A stretch of DNA of 64,000 nt from Pseudoalteromonas piscicida (GCF_000238315.3 NZ_CP011924.1:2396501-2460500); one strand, 5' to 3'; positions 47,603-58,101 are shown, numbered from the stretch's first letter. Translations and numbers: made by a program. The notes: generated by a model from the letters alone, not told the origin.

Positions 47603-48662
47603 TGGTCACAATCTCCTGCTCTTTTATTACCCGATCAAACATCGTAATTACTGCATCAACGGAAATTTGAGACATGAGTTCACTACCCTTTACGCGTGTT
47701 CCCCACGGTAATTGTTCTGCAGTTTTACCCTTTTGCGCAATGAGGTTTTGATGATAAACCTCAACTACATAGTCTTGATACAGGTATGGCCCTGTACGAG
47801 TTGGGTTGGAGTGCGCATACAAACCAATCACCGGCGTTCCAACAGTCACAGCCATATGAGCAGGCCCGGTATCAGGTGCCAACACCAATTCGGCTTGCTC
47901 CAACACACAAAGTAGGGTTTTCAAGTCAGTTTTTCCCACTAAGTTTAATAACTCAGCTTGACTGTGTTTTTGAATTTCGGCTGCTAAGTTTTGCTCAAGC
48001 TCCGTTGGACCACCCGTTATCACCACCTGAAACCCCAATGCAGCAGCATGATCTGCAACCCTAGCATAACGCTCAGGAAGCCAATTGCGCTCGGCTTTAC
48101 TTGCCGCAGGCGATATCACAAACACTTTCCCTTCGGGCAATAGCGATTTTGCCGCAGCTTGATGAGCTGCCGTCACTGGCATCTGCCATGTTGGCTCACC
48201 GCACTCAGCACCAATTGCACGGGCAAAGTTTTGGAAACCTTCGAGCACATGTGGCGACTTTTGAGGTGCGATCCGCTTATTAATAAACAAACTGTGTAAC
48301 TCTTTTGAGCGCCCTTTATCAAAGCCTAATTTTTGCTTTGCAGGAATAACTCGCGCAACAAGGTTGGCTCTTAACGCAACCTGCATATGTAGTAATACGT
48401 CAAACTTTTGCCCTTTGAACTTTGCCTTTAAAGCCTTGAGCGCGGCTTTGCCCTGTTTTTTGTCAAATACGACGAGCTCAACACCGGGTAAGTCAGCCAG
48501 CAACATGGCTTCCACTTTACCTATCACCCAGGTTATTTTCGCTTGCGGATGTGCGCGTTGGATCGCCTGTACAGCACTTACTGCATGGCACACGTCGCCA
48601 ATCGCTGAAAGTCGCAAAATACAAATAGAGGTCAAGGATTTGCTCAAAACAATAGTTCTCAT
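47595..48662 (-). CDS. GT9-family heptosyltransferase, WaaC/RfaF-like
   Basis: The 355-residue glycosyltransferase begins ICILRLSAIGDVCHAVSAVQAI, the nucleotide-sugar GT9 pattern, and has an acceptor-side loop VISPAASKAERNWLPERYA and a donor motif APDTGPAHMAVTVGTPVIGLYAHSNP (read in parts). It probably adds heptose to the Kdo-lipid A core. The start is uncertain: the ATG at 48662 lacks a clear ribosome site, and a TTG 8 codons downstream is possible. Paired with gmhB. Confidence 0.85.
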   Translation of the reverse strand: MRTIVLSKSLTSICILRLSAIGDVCHAVSAVQAIQRAHPQAKITWVIGKVEAMLLADLPGVELVVFDKKQGKAALKALKAKFKGQKFDVLLHMQVALRANLVARVIPAKQKLGFDKGRSKELHSLFINKRIAPQKSPHVLEGFQNFARAIGAECGEPTWQMPVTAAHQAAAKSLLPEGKVFVISPAASKAERNWLPERYARVADHAAALGFQVVITGGPTELEQNLAAEIQKHSQAELLNLVGKTDLKTLLCVLEQAELVLAPDTGPAHMAVTVGTPVIGLYAHSNPTRTGPYLYQDYVVEVYHQNLIAQKGKTAEQLPWGTRVKGSELMSQISVDAVITMFDRVIKEQEIVTNA

Positions 48663-48769
48663 GGAAAGTAACAAGCGCTTGATCTTAAATTAATCAAACA
48701 AGTTTGCAAGTTTCACTGAGGATGAAAAATCGTTAGAATGTCACAATTGACTCTTAAGAATCCTATATT

Positions 48770-49483
48770 GTGCAAATCACCAAACAACCGCATAGCTATT
48801 TACTAACGCCTTCAACCCTAGATTATGATGTTTCAGAAGAAATGTTTGACCCTGAATATTGGCATAAAAATAATGCGATTGTCGGCTCGAAAGAAGGTCG
48901 AGCAACGGCGTGGTTCGTGCGATTTAACCAAAGCATCGCGGTACTTAAGCACTACTATCGTGGAGGCTTAATCGGCAAGCTGTTGAGTGATCAGTATATT
49001 TTCACCAAACTAGAAAATACGCGCGTATATCAAGAGTTTGCTTTGCTAGAGCAACTACAACTACAAGGTTTACCAGTCCCAACACCACTTGGCGCAAGAA
49101 TATCGCTTCATTTTGGTATTTATCGTGCAGATATTTTGACCGAAGCGGTGTCTGATGCCACCAGTGTTTGCGAAATTTTGCAAGCAAGAACGCTTAGTAC
49201 AAATGAACTGGAAAGTATCGGCCACACCATTGCACAGTTTCATCAAGCCGGTGCGTATCATGATGACTTGAACATCAACAATATTTTGTTTGATGCCGAC
49301 GGCAAAGTATTTCTAATTGATTTTGATAAGGGCAAAATCATGCAGCCAAACTCAAGTTGGCAGCACGCAAACCTGGAGCGTTTGCAACGTTCATTTAAAA
49401 AAGAGGCCGGCAAATGGCCGACCTTTTATTTTGATGAAAATCAGTGGCAAGTGTTAATGCAAGCCTATCTCAGCGCACGTTAA
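48770..49483 (+). CDS. kdkA: 3-deoxy-D-manno-octulosonic acid kinase
   Basis: The 237-residue eukaryotic-like kinase phosphorylates position 4 of Kdo in the inner core. Motifs are [16 protein letters not shown], the HRD-like catalytic loop [15 protein letters not shown] and the DFD metal motif in IDFDKGKI. It starts at GTG (48770). It is convergent with hldE, overlapping it by four bases. Confidence 0.93.
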   Translation: MQITKQPHSYLLTPSTLDYDVSEEMFDPEYWHKNNAIVGSKEGRATAWFVRFNQSIAVLKHYYRGGLIGKLLSDQYIFTKLENTRVYQEFALLEQLQLQGLPVPTPLGARISLHFGIYRADILTEAVSDATSVCEILQARTLSTNELESIGHTIAQFHQAGAYHDDLNINNILFDADGKVFLIDFDKGKIMQPNSSWQHANLERLQRSFKKEAGKWPTFYFDENQWQVLMQAYLSAR

Positions 49484-50928
49484 CTTTTTTGTAGCTGTGC
49501 CTTTTTAATCACATTGGAAGTCGAGCAGCCATCCAAAAACGCTAACACCTCGACTTTTCCACCTTGATTAAGCACATGCTCTGCACCTGCGATCTCTTCT
49601 ACTTTATAGTCACCACCTTTGACCAAAATGTCAGGGCTGACCATTTCTATCAACTTAGCTGGTGTATCACTTTCTTCAACACTGCCAAACGGAATAACCC
49701 AATCCACAGAAGCAAGTGCAGATAACACCATCGCCCGCTCTTTTAGTGGATTGATTGGACGTTCAGGTCCTTTGAGACGCGAGATCGATTCATCATTATT
49801 TAATCCAACGACGAGTCTGTCGCCCATCGCTTTAGCTTGCGCTAAATAACGCACATGGCCTGCATGGAGAATATCAAAGCAGCCGTTGGTAAACACAATG
49901 GTTTCGCCGTTTTGCTTGGCAAAAGTAATGTGCTTAAGCACTTCTTCAAACGGCGTTTGGTAGTGCTCGCCCGTTTCTCTAAGATATTGACCCAGTTTGC
50001 GACTCAACTCTTCCGGTGACACCGTTGCAGCACCTAACTTACTCACGGCAATGCCTGCGGCAATATTTGCAACTTCAACTGCATCTTTGGCAGACATTCC
50101 CGCACCTAACATAGTCGTCAGTGTGGCGATCACAGTATCACCTGCTCCCGTAACATCACTTACTTCCTGTACTTGAGCTGGGAAATCAAACTTTTCAGTA
50201 CTGGTTATTAAAGACATGCCTTGCTCGGAGCGCGTCAGCAACATAGCGCCGATCCCTGACGTTTTCAGAAGCTCACGCGCACTAGAGGTGAGTGCCTCTT
50301 CGCTACTTGTGTCTCCACCAGCGAGTTTAAATTCGTTTAAGTTAGGCGTAATAAAATCAGCACCTTGATAGAGGCTCAAGTCACTATTTTTAGGGTCAAT
50401 TAGTACCGTTTTACCAGCTGCTTTAGCCACCGCAATCATTTCTGAAATGGCGCACAAAGCGCCTTTGTTGTAGTCGCTAAACAACACAAAGTCATACTTA
50501 TCAACTTCTTGCTTTAGACGCTCAAGCAGTAGTTGACTGTGAGATAACTGAAAAGGCTCTTCTAAATCGAGTCGGACTACTTGCTGATGACGGCTGATCA
50601 CTCGCATTTTTGCGATAGTCGGCAACTCAACGACGTTAACTAAGCTAGATTCAATGTTTTCCTTGGTAAGGATAGCCTCAAGCGTTTTACCATTGTCATC
50701 TTCGCCGATAAGCCCAAGCAAACCCACTTTACCATCTAGGTGAGCGATGTTTTTGGCAACGTTCGCCGCACCACCAGCTTTGTCTTCCAACGCGCTGACT
50801 TTCACCACAGGTACTGGAGCCTCAGGAGAAATACGCCCGGTATCTCCATGCCAGTATCTATCCAACATCACATCGCCAACCACCAATACCTTGGCTTGAT
50901 TTAGCTGTTGAAGTGCCGCTAGCTTCAT
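49480..50928 (-). CDS. hldE: Bifunctional heptose-7-phosphate kinase / heptose-1-phosphate adenylyltransferase
   Basis: An N-terminal ribokinase-like domain (residues 1 to about 320) with catalytic [11 protein letters not shown], and a C-terminal nucleotidyltransferase domain with [17 protein letters not shown]. These are the second and fourth steps of ADP-heptose synthesis. The length of 482 is standard. The ATG at 50928 overlaps gmhA by four bases (ATGA). Confidence 0.97.
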   Translation of the reverse strand: MKLAALQQLNQAKVLVVGDVMLDRYWHGDTGRISPEAPVPVVKVSALEDKAGGAANVAKNIAHLDGKVGLLGLIGEDDNGKTLEAILTKENIESSLVNVVELPTIAKMRVISRHQQVVRLDLEEPFQLSHSQLLLERLKQEVDKYDFVLFSDYNKGALCAISEMIAVAKAAGKTVLIDPKNSDLSLYQGADFITPNLNEFKLAGGDTSSEEALTSSARELLKTSGIGAMLLTRSEQGMSLITSTEKFDFPAQVQEVSDVTGAGDTVIATLTTMLGAGMSAKDAVEVANIAAGIAVSKLGAATVSPEELSRKLGQYLRETGEHYQTPFEEVLKHITFAKQNGETIVFTNGCFDILHAGHVRYLAQAKAMGDRLVVGLNNDESISRLKGPERPINPLKERAMVLSALASVDWVIPFGSVEESDTPAKLIEMVSPDILVKGGDYKVEEIAGAEHVLNQGGKVEVLAFLDGCSTSNVIKKAQLQKS

Positions 50929-51521
50929 GCCTCTTGCTCCGCCGCAACAAGCATATCGACCGCTTCGCATAGCCAGTGACCAATAAACATATGCGCTTCT
51001 TGAATACGCGCTGTCTCGTCGTTTGCGATAATAATCGGTAATTTAGCAATGTCCTTCACTTTGCCACCAGTTCTACCAGTCAATGCCACGGTAAAGGCAC
51101 CAATTTCATTTGCGGCTTGAAGTGCCAAATTGATATTAGGGCTCGTACCTGATGTGGTTAAACCAATCACCATATCTTCCGGTTTACACAGAGCCTGAAC
51201 CTGACGCTCAAATACGGAGTCAAAGTGATAGTCATTGCTGTGTGCGGTCAAAATTGAGGTGTCGGTAGTTAATGCAATCGAAGCCAAAGGACCACGCTCT
51301 AATTTGTAACGCACCACAAATTCTGCAGCGAGGTGCTGCGCATCTGCCGCGCTGCCACCATTACCAAACCAAATGACCTTACCACCAGCTGCTAACGTGC
51401 TTTGGCATGCTTCAAGTAGCTCAACACATTCTTGGTGATAGTTTGCCATTGTTTCAAAAACATCAACATGGCGCTGTAAGCTTGCGAAGTAGCTTTGTGC
51501 TACTTGTTCATTCAATGACAT
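50925..51521 (-). CDS. gmhA: Phosphoheptose isomerase GmhA-like SIS protein
   Basis: The 198-residue SIS-domain protein has [17 protein letters not shown] and [11 protein letters not shown]. It converts sedoheptulose 7-phosphate to D-glycero-D-manno-heptose 7-phosphate. DiaA, a replication regulator, is a close relative, but coupling to hldE by a 4-base overlap makes GmhA the likely role. Confidence 0.9.
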   Translation of the reverse strand: MSLNEQVAQSYFASLQRHVDVFETMANYHQECVELLEACQSTLAAGGKVIWFGNGGSAADAQHLAAEFVVRYKLERGPLASIALTTDTSILTAHSNDYHFDSVFERQVQALCKPEDMVIGLTTSGTSPNINLALQAANEIGAFTVALTGRTGGKVKDIAKLPIIIANDETARIQEAHMFIGHWLCEAVDMLVAAEQEA

Positions 51522-51561
51522 ATTTGTTCCTAAACTATTCTATGCTTGTCCCGCGTGATAC

Positions 51562-53007
51562 CTACCAGTATACATGGACTGATAACCAAGTGTAATTCTC
51601 ACCGAAGACATCTTTACCCAAGGTTAATTTAGTTTCGACTTGCTTGCTATAGGCTTCACCAATATGTGCCAGCTCAAACTCGTAGCCACGTTCGTACTCA
51701 GCGCCAAGCTCTCCAAGTTCATTCAAATAATTACTCTCATTATCGATAACTGAAAGCTTAGCTCGCCATAAAGAACGGTAATCTGATTGGTAAGTACCTT
51801 CTAAAACGTGAATTTGCGTCGGTGCACCATCATCGAACTGGCGATGGTTTGCAGCAAAATGCCCAATGCCAAATCCGTCGATTGTATTGCCATAAGTATC
51901 GTAAATTTCGTTTACATACCATAAGCTTTCCATATCAGTAAACTCATAGCGTAATGAAGTCGTTGAAGTCAATTGAGGGAGAAAAACACCAACATTAACA
52001 ACCGTATTACCGAACAAATAGTTTTTATGGTTATCGCTATCCTCACCACCGTATTCTAAATACCATTGTGCTTGAGTGCCGTAATTTGTGGTAAAGCTGG
52101 TCGTGATAGTTGCCCATTGATCGCCCAGTTCATCATCTTGAGTGAGATCACCTATCTTATTATCGTTTCCAACAGGGTCAAAATATGCCTTAATAAAGTC
52201 CTTAAAATCTACTTTCCTAGGTCCGCCTCCGAATTGCATGACTCTGTTTAGACCGATTTTCCATCCTGCTAATGGCTCTATACTAAAGTGACTACCCGCT
52301 ATTTTAGGTGTTCCATCGTGAAGCGTGCCTTGAAAACGAATTCCGTCATGGACTTTCTCAAGTTCAGAATAAAACAGTTCAAAATCGAAGTTCCACCAAT
52401 TTCGAATAGGCACAACTAAACCCAAAGAAGCTGATAATGAAGGTCTCGCGTTATTAGAATATACTTGAGCCGAATGCTTAAATGGTGAAAACCAATGTTC
52501 TTTATATCCTAAATTAAGCTGCAAGTTGCCGTAGGACATGCCATAAAAAGTATTGTATGGAACAAGTTTGTTTGCATCTACTCGATACTCAGCACCGATC
52601 TGTAAAATGGTTGATTCGCTTCCACGCCAAACACCACCGAGCCCCAATTCAGCATATTCACCACTGTAATTACCTCTGTCGTTGGCTATTTGCTTTTCTT
52701 CACCGCTATCAACACGAAGTGTTATTGATCTTTGCGTCAACGCATCGTCCTGCAGATAAGGTGCAATCCCCTGACTAATACTCTGCTGTAATGTGGCGTC
52801 AATATGCCTAAGTTTCATCAAATGCATCTTGATTTCACTGATACGGTAAGGCTTTGCCATAGGCGTACCAACGGTCAAAGCAAACATTTTATCGATTTGA
52901 TATTCCAACAGCGGATCTTGTCCAATGGGTAAATAAGCTGTGGGGCTCGCAAAAGCGAGATTCGAAGCCAATAAACTACAGCAAGCGAGTACTCGAGCTA
53001 AATTCAT
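51562..53007 (-). CDS. Wzi-like capsule-assembly outer-membrane protein
   Basis: A 481-residue beta-barrel protein with a signal peptide (cleavage near AFASPTA). The N-terminal helical region YLPIGQDPLLEYQIDKMFAL and alternating aromatic strands ending SVHVYW suggest the capsule-assembly Wzi family (Pfam Caps_assemb_Wzi). Wzi binds group 1 capsule at the outer membrane in E. coli; the exact substrate here is unknown. It is the first gene of a wzi-gmhA-hldE group (gap of 40 bases to gmhA), linking surface polysaccharide to heptose synthesis. Confidence 0.8.
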   Translation of the reverse strand: MNLARVLACCSLLASNLAFASPTAYLPIGQDPLLEYQIDKMFALTVGTPMAKPYRISEIKMHLMKLRHIDATLQQSISQGIAPYLQDDALTQRSITLRVDSGEEKQIANDRGNYSGEYAELGLGGVWRGSESTILQIGAEYRVDANKLVPYNTFYGMSYGNLQLNLGYKEHWFSPFKHSAQVYSNNARPSLSASLGLVVPIRNWWNFDFELFYSELEKVHDGIRFQGTLHDGTPKIAGSHFSIEPLAGWKIGLNRVMQFGGGPRKVDFKDFIKAYFDPVGNDNKIGDLTQDDELGDQWATITTSFTTNYGTQAQWYLEYGGEDSDNHKNYLFGNTVVNVGVFLPQLTSTTSLRYEFTDMESLWYVNEIYDTYGNTIDGFGIGHFAANHRQFDDGAPTQIHVLEGTYQSDYRSLWRAKLSVIDNESNYLNELGELGAEYERGYEFELAHIGEAYSKQVETKLTLGKDVFGENYTWLSVHVYW

Positions 53008-53153
53008 TTTGTTATTCCATTACTTTTTAATGCGCTAAATACTACCAAACCAAAAGCCCATAGGCATCTGTTGAACTGTGTAAAATTGTGTTGTTCATTC
53101 AATTTCGCCTTGGAACAAGGTAAAATACTGATTTTTGAGCTTAAGCGACTCCT

Positions 53154-54422
53154 ATGGCGCGCCGACTATATTCCTTATTATTGCTAGTATTAGCACCTAT
53201 TTTATTGAGTTATCTGTATTTTATTCGAGGTAGGAAAAATCCTGACTATCGAACTCATTTTACAGAGCGCCTCGGCTTTAACCTAAACAAGCTTCCACCA
53301 CATGCTGTTGTGATCCATTGCGCCTCCGTAGGGGAAGTGCTTGCAGCCACACCTCTCATCAAATCAGTACTTAAAGAACAAGCTGCAACTCCAATCATTG
53401 TTACTTGTAACACCCCGACAGGTAGAGAAGAGATAACAAAAGCTTTTCACAGCAATGTCCAAGTACATGTCTGTTATTTACCTATCGATTTTGCTTTTTC
53501 GGTCAGAACATTTTTCACTACCCTGAAGCCCAAACTCCTTATTGTGATGGAAACTGAGCTGTGGCCCAATCTTTTTTATTACGCCAAACAAAACCAATGT
53601 AAAACTTTGGTAGTCAATGCCAGACTCTCTGAAAAGTCATACCAAGGTTATAAAAAACATGCTTGGTTAACCAAAGGCTTGATGAGCAACATAGATCTGC
53701 TTGCAGCCCATAATGAGGAAGACGGCGAGCGTTTCATCAAGCTCGGGCTTGTTCAATCTAAGCTTCACATTACCGGCTCAATCAAGTTTGATATCTCAAT
53801 CACTGAAGAAGAAATTGCAAAGGCAAGACAGTTTCAAGAAAATTACCCAGAGCGGGTAATTTGGCTTGCAGGATCTACGCATCCGAAGGAGCATGAGCAG
53901 GTCATTGCTGCACATCAGCGAGTATTAAAGCAGGTAAGCAATGCGTTGCTCATTATCGCACCTCGCCATCCTGAGCAGTTTCAAGCGGTTGCTGACTACC
54001 TCAACGAGCAAGAGATCGCTTTTACCAAAAAGAGCAGTAACGGTATAAACGCAGAAGCTTCGGTCTTGTTAGCGGATACTTTAGGGGAATTAAAGTGGCT
54101 ATTTGGCAGTGCCGATATCGCCTATATTGGTGGTAGCTTGATTGAGCGCGGCGGTCATAACCCACTAGAAGCGGCGGCTCATGGTGTACCAATTTTAACC
54201 GGCCCACATACCTATAATTTTGCGCATATATACCCTCAACTTATCGCGCAACAAGGTGCCATCGTAGTCGATGATGAGGACAAGCTTGCCGCTCAAATTA
54301 TTACGCTATTTGAAGACAAATCGCTTCGAACGCAAATCGGTGCTAATGCTCAATCGGTACTAGTTGAAAATACCGGGGCTATTGCTAAAACCATGAAACT
54401 AATCAATAAGAGCTTGGAATAA
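53154..54422 (+). CDS. waaA: 3-deoxy-D-manno-octulosonic acid (Kdo) transferase
   Basis: Adds Kdo to lipid A in the inner membrane. The 422-residue GT30 enzyme has an N-terminal membrane helix (LLLLVLAPILLSYLYFI), the acceptor motif HCASVGEVLAATPLI, METELWPN, and the C-terminal donor motif GGSLIERGGHNPLEAA with APRHPEQ. The presence of KdkA suggests it adds a single Kdo that is then phosphorylated, as in Haemophilus; this is an inference. Divergent from wzi. Confidence 0.96.
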   Translation: MARRLYSLLLLVLAPILLSYLYFIRGRKNPDYRTHFTERLGFNLNKLPPHAVVIHCASVGEVLAATPLIKSVLKEQAATPIIVTCNTPTGREEITKAFHSNVQVHVCYLPIDFAFSVRTFFTTLKPKLLIVMETELWPNLFYYAKQNQCKTLVVNARLSEKSYQGYKKHAWLTKGLMSNIDLLAAHNEEDGERFIKLGLVQSKLHITGSIKFDISITEEEIAKARQFQENYPERVIWLAGSTHPKEHEQVIAAHQRVLKQVSNALLIIAPRHPEQFQAVADYLNEQEIAFTKKSSNGINAEASVLLADTLGELKWLFGSADIAYIGGSLIERGGHNPLEAAAHGVPILTGPHTYNFAHIYPQLIAQQGAIVVDDEDKLAAQIITLFEDKSLRTQIGANAQSVLVENTGAIAKTMKLINKSLE

Positions 54423-54425
54423 TTC

Positions 54426-54968
54426 ATGAATACAGTCATCTCTACAATGCAAAACTGGGTTAGCCAAGTCATTGTAAAATACAACTTTTGCCCGTTTGCT
54501 CGACAGGAAGTTGAAAGTAACAGCATTCATTATTTCGTGTCTCAAGCGATAAGCCACGACGATGCCGTGATGGATATGTTAGAGCAGTGCTCAGAGTTAA
54601 ACCATGAGCCAGAGCGAGAAACAACACTAGTTATATTTGATAAGGGTTTTAGCAATTTTGACGACTTTTTGGATCTCGTCGACCTAGCAAACGCTTTATT
54701 GGTAGCGCAAGGGTTTGAAGGCACCTATCAAATTGCCACTTTTCACCCAGATTATGTTTTTGCTGATAGCGATGAGCATGACGCAGCAAACTACACTAAC
54801 CGCGCGCCCTACCCAACACTCCACTTGATCCGCGAAGAAAGTATGGCTCAAGCGTTAGCTGAGTATGACGATCCTGAACAGATCCCAGAAAATAATATCC
54901 GCCTCACAAGGCGTAAAGGGGAAGCGTTTTGGCAGCATTTGCTTCAGCAGTGCCACAGAGCTAAATAA
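54426..54968 (+). CDS. DUF1415 protein
   Basis: The 180-residue soluble protein has the DUF1415 pattern: WVSQVIVKYNFCPFA at the start, then the TFHPDYVFAD and NRAPYPTLHLIRE motifs. The function is unknown. It begins 3 bases after the waaA stop and is therefore co-transcribed with it. Confidence 0.87.
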   Translation: MNTVISTMQNWVSQVIVKYNFCPFARQEVESNSIHYFVSQAISHDDAVMDMLEQCSELNHEPERETTLVIFDKGFSNFDDFLDLVDLANALLVAQGFEGTYQIATFHPDYVFADSDEHDAANYTNRAPYPTLHLIREESMAQALAEYDDPEQIPENNIRLTRRKGEAFWQHLLQQCHRAK

Positions 54969-54990
54969 CCTAAGCTTCGGATAAACAGTC

Positions 54991-55015
54991 AAAAGGCTGG
55001 TTTAGCCAGCCTTTT
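54991..55015. terminator. Bidirectional intrinsic terminator
   Basis: AAAAGGCTGG and CCAGCCTTTT arms with a short TTTAG loop. It sits between waaA-DUF1415 and the convergent ydbH operon. Confidence 0.9.
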
Positions 55016-55035
55016 CTTGTACGGTTTTGGAAGTA

Positions 55036-55356
55036 TTACTTTTTCACCCAGCTGCCATTGACTTGAATATAATGGCCTGAATGCGTTTTGTTATACGCTT
55101 TTTTAGCGGCTAAAGCTTCCACTTGCTCAAGGGTAATACCGTTCTTTTTCGCTAATTGTTGGTATTTTTCTTTGCGCTTTTCATTCACTTCATCAACTAG
55201 TTGCTGTACACCCTGGCCATTTTTAACTATGCCAAGATAGCCCGATGTAGTCTCACCAACTAAACCCTGTGATTTAGCATCGTCAATGGAAATTGCGAAT
55301 GCGGCGAAGCTCATACTGAGCCCAATAATTAGGGTAGAGATTGCTTTTAGCTTCAT
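55036..55356 (-). CDS. ydbL: YdbL-like periplasmic protein (DUF1318)
   Basis: The 106-residue exported protein has a signal peptide (cleavage near AFA-IS). Motifs GLVGETTSGYLGIV and the basic NEKRKEKYQQLAKKNGITLEQVEALAAKKAYNKT (in parts) match DUF1318. In E. coli YdbL is thought to help assemble the YdbH-YnbE bridge between the two membranes. A perfect AGGAGG stands before the start, and the gene lies 9 bases behind ynbE as the last gene of the operon. Confidence 0.9.
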   Translation of the reverse strand: MKLKAISTLIIGLSMSFAAFAISIDDAKSQGLVGETTSGYLGIVKNGQGVQQLVDEVNEKRKEKYQQLAKKNGITLEQVEALAAKKAYNKTHSGHYIQVNGSWVKK

Positions 55357-55365
55357 AAATCCTCC

Positions 55366-55545
55366 TTAGAATAGCTCGCTGTCTTCGCTGAATAAATTGT
55401 CGAGTTCTTTATCCACCTTCACGCGGATCTCATGATCTACTTTTACATTTAAGTTGATCGTAATGGGCTCTTTGGTTTCTACTTGCACCTTATGAGTACA
55501 AGCACTCAATACCAATAAAGCTGATATCACTAGCATCCATTTCAT
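55366..55545 (-). CDS. ynbE: YnbE-like small outer-membrane lipoprotein
   Basis: A 59-residue ORF from the ATG at 55545. It has a lipoprotein signal peptide beginning MKWMLVISALLVLSAC, with the lipobox cysteine at residue 16. The mature part is short, with acidic and basic stretches, and carries a KVQVETKEPITINLNVKVDHE segment typical of YnbE. It lies exactly between ydbH (3-base gap) and ydbL (9-base gap), the E. coli ydbH-ynbE-ydbL order. Homologues join the YdbH bridge at its outer-membrane end. Confidence 0.9.
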   Translation of the reverse strand: MKWMLVISALLVLSACTHKVQVETKEPITINLNVKVDHEIRVKVDKELDNLFSEDSELF

Positions 55546-55548
55546 TCA

Positions 55549-58101
55549 CTAACGCTCCTCTTTATTTAACGCATTTTCCACTTCGCGCGTGATCTCGTCG
55601 CTCAAGCGTAGGGCTCGTAATAAGGTAAACACATTTTCTGAGTGTGTATAGTTAAAGTTTACTGGTTGTTGTTGGAGTTTGTTAATTCCTGTAATTTTAA
55701 CATCTAAGTCCAACCAGCCGTCTTCACTTAAATTTACGCCACTACTCAATTGCTCAATAGTCAACTCGTCAAGTACACCGATCACCGTTTGTAAGCTAGG
55801 TTGCTGCTCTTTTAGCGCATTAATTGATGCATTGTTTTCAACCTTTAATAGCCCTTCACCAACATTATAGATATGACCAGAATCAATACGCACCCCAGAT
55901 GAAGATACTTGTACTGGTAACTTGCCTGAGATCAGTCCTCTCAGCTCAACGCCTGCATCATGCCCAGAGGCGGCAATAAGGTCTAAACTCAGTTTATCTA
56001 GCGATACCTGAACAACCTGCGGCGTTGAAACCAAACTAACTTCATCAATCCCCACGTTACCGGCAAAAACCTGTACGTTAATATCTTTCAGTTTAGCCAC
56101 GCCAGCTTCGCTGAATAGTTGGCCTGTTATGGCTTGAACGATAACACCAGCTCTCAACTCTTCAACACTCAGTGTGGTTGGCTTGAGTTGAATATTAGCT
56201 GAACTTAATAGACCAGAGACATCAATCACTGCATTTTGAATAAGCCGTTCATTAAATAACGCAGAGCCGTTTTGAATGCCCCCGTCTAGGGTAAATATGC
56301 GCGTGGATAAATCCCCTTCGACTACTGCATAGAAGTTACCATGGGTAATGTTTAAGTTCGGTAAAAACGCGTCAATATATGGCTGAAGTTGAGTGAGCTG
56401 CTGCGTGGGCACGTGTATTTGGGCTGGATGTTTTAAGCTTGAATATTGATGTTCAAGCAACGCCTTTACACCATCAATATTAATCACATGTGACGCCATC
56501 AATCCGCGGCTTTGCTGCCCTTTGCTGTCAATGCTCACGTTTTTCAAACTGAGTTCAGCTAAGTTAACTTCTGCTACCTTAGTATTGCCCGACAAGGTTG
56601 AAAAGATTTCTCCGGTCGCGACTGAGCCTTGCCAGTGCAGTGTCTGCGCAAACTCATTCAGTTTATAACTCTGCTGTTGTATCTGTGCACTGGTTAAGTT
56701 GAGATTGATATCAAAATCATGTGTAGGCTCAAGCACAACTCGCCCGCTCAACGCACTCTGTTTTGCTGTTACATTCTCAACACTCAGGTTTTGCAGTTTT
56801 GAATCAAGCGTTATCGCAAAACTCATCCCTTCAGGTAAGACTCTGTGTAGTAGATGCCCACTTTTGAGTTTTGGCACATCTAGCTGCGCATGTAAGTCAA
56901 GCGTCAGAGATGGATTATCGATCACCAAACCTGATGTCGATAACTGGGTTGAGAATATGCTCGGCTGAGCCTCAATTGTAATTAGCTCGGTTGGGTTACC
57001 CGATATTTTGAAGCGGCTATTGAGCTCGAGATTCTCAGCAATAACATCTTGTAGTGTAAGCTTTTGAAGGTCAGTTGTGATTTCCCCGCTCATATTAACA
57101 AAATTTGGTCGCGCACTCAGCGCTCCAGAGAGTGTATGCGCGCCCCACTTATCATCGAAAAATTCAAGGCGAATATCACCATTGACGAAAGGCTCAGTTA
57201 AGTCGACTGCCAGCTCGTTAACTTCAAGTTGTAACGGTTTATCTTTACCCGTCACTTCAAGTAAATCTGTCGCAATTGAATCCGCAGAAATAGTAATTTC
57301 TCTCGGTAAATGGACCTGCCAAGTGGTCGGTAACAGTTTACTATATTCAGAAGTAAGACAATCAAGCGCTGATTTCGCTGAAATCGGCTCGGCAAGTGCT
57401 ACCTTCCCCTGCTGCGTTGCTAAATCATAGCGCCCGGACAAAGCGCCTATATACGCAACGGTACCTTTACATTCAGCCTGTTCAAGCGCCACTAAAGTTT
57501 CAAGTTCTAGCTCTGCGTCCATAGCCAGACCATCGAATTCAAGTTGGCTAGTTCCTGAAAGGGCTTGGATCTGAGGAGGTAATAAAGCGCTGAGGTACTC
57601 GCCATTAAGGTCAATATTTGCAGCAATACGCTCTGGCTGCAACGTAACTTCTGCATCGATGTCACCTGCTATTACAAATTGATTCAGCTCGGACTCCGAA
57701 ATCGACACAACTAATGGCTTTGGTAATGGCTCGCCAGATACAGACAGCTTGGCAATATGCGTTTTGGGTCTGGTGATGTCGAGTGGCAATGCAAGGCGCT
57801 GTGGCTGAGTTGCATTTGACTTTTTGGGCGGAAGAAGTTGAATATCTGCTTTTTCAATATTGACTTGGCGCATGCTTAGTTGCGCATCAAAAAGCTGGGC
57901 ATTAAACGCATCTGTCTGCACACATGCTTTTGTAATATGGATACGATTGAAGCCCGACAAACGCCAGTCAAGACAACTGACCTGAAGTTCATTAAGGGGT
58001 ATAAAATGTTTAATGGCCCAGAGCGACAAAGGAACTCTGGCAAGGTAAACACCCACGAAAACACTGAGTATCAACACTAAGCTCCAAAGCCATTTTTTCA
58101 T
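55549..58101 (-). CDS. ydbH: YdbH-like AsmA-family intermembrane protein
   Basis: The 850-residue protein has an N-terminal inner-membrane helix (WLWSLVLILSVFVGVYLARV) and a long periplasmic part of repeated beta strands, as in AsmA-like and TamB proteins that form lipid-conducting grooves. In E. coli YdbH works with YnbE, redundantly with TamB and YhdP, in moving phospholipid to the outer membrane. First gene of the operon; neighbours ynbE and ydbL confirm the call. Confidence 0.9.
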   Translation of the reverse strand: MKKWLWSLVLILSVFVGVYLARVPLSLWAIKHFIPLNELQVSCLDWRLSGFNRIHITKACVQTDAFNAQLFDAQLSMRQVNIEKADIQLLPPKKSNATQPQRLALPLDITRPKTHIAKLSVSGEPLPKPLVVSISESELNQFVIAGDIDAEVTLQPERIAANIDLNGEYLSALLPPQIQALSGTSQLEFDGLAMDAELELETLVALEQAECKGTVAYIGALSGRYDLATQQGKVALAEPISAKSALDCLTSEYSKLLPTTWQVHLPREITISADSIATDLLEVTGKDKPLQLEVNELAVDLTEPFVNGDIRLEFFDDKWGAHTLSGALSARPNFVNMSGEITTDLQKLTLQDVIAENLELNSRFKISGNPTELITIEAQPSIFSTQLSTSGLVIDNPSLTLDLHAQLDVPKLKSGHLLHRVLPEGMSFAITLDSKLQNLSVENVTAKQSALSGRVVLEPTHDFDINLNLTSAQIQQQSYKLNEFAQTLHWQGSVATGEIFSTLSGNTKVAEVNLAELSLKNVSIDSKGQQSRGLMASHVINIDGVKALLEHQYSSLKHPAQIHVPTQQLTQLQPYIDAFLPNLNITHGNFYAVVEGDLSTRIFTLDGGIQNGSALFNERLIQNAVIDVSGLLSSANIQLKPTTLSVEELRAGVIVQAITGQLFSEAGVAKLKDINVQVFAGNVGIDEVSLVSTPQVVQVSLDKLSLDLIAASGHDAGVELRGLISGKLPVQVSSSGVRIDSGHIYNVGEGLLKVENNASINALKEQQPSLQTVIGVLDELTIEQLSSGVNLSEDGWLDLDVKITGINKLQQQPVNFNYTHSENVFTLLRALRLSDEITREVENALNKEER

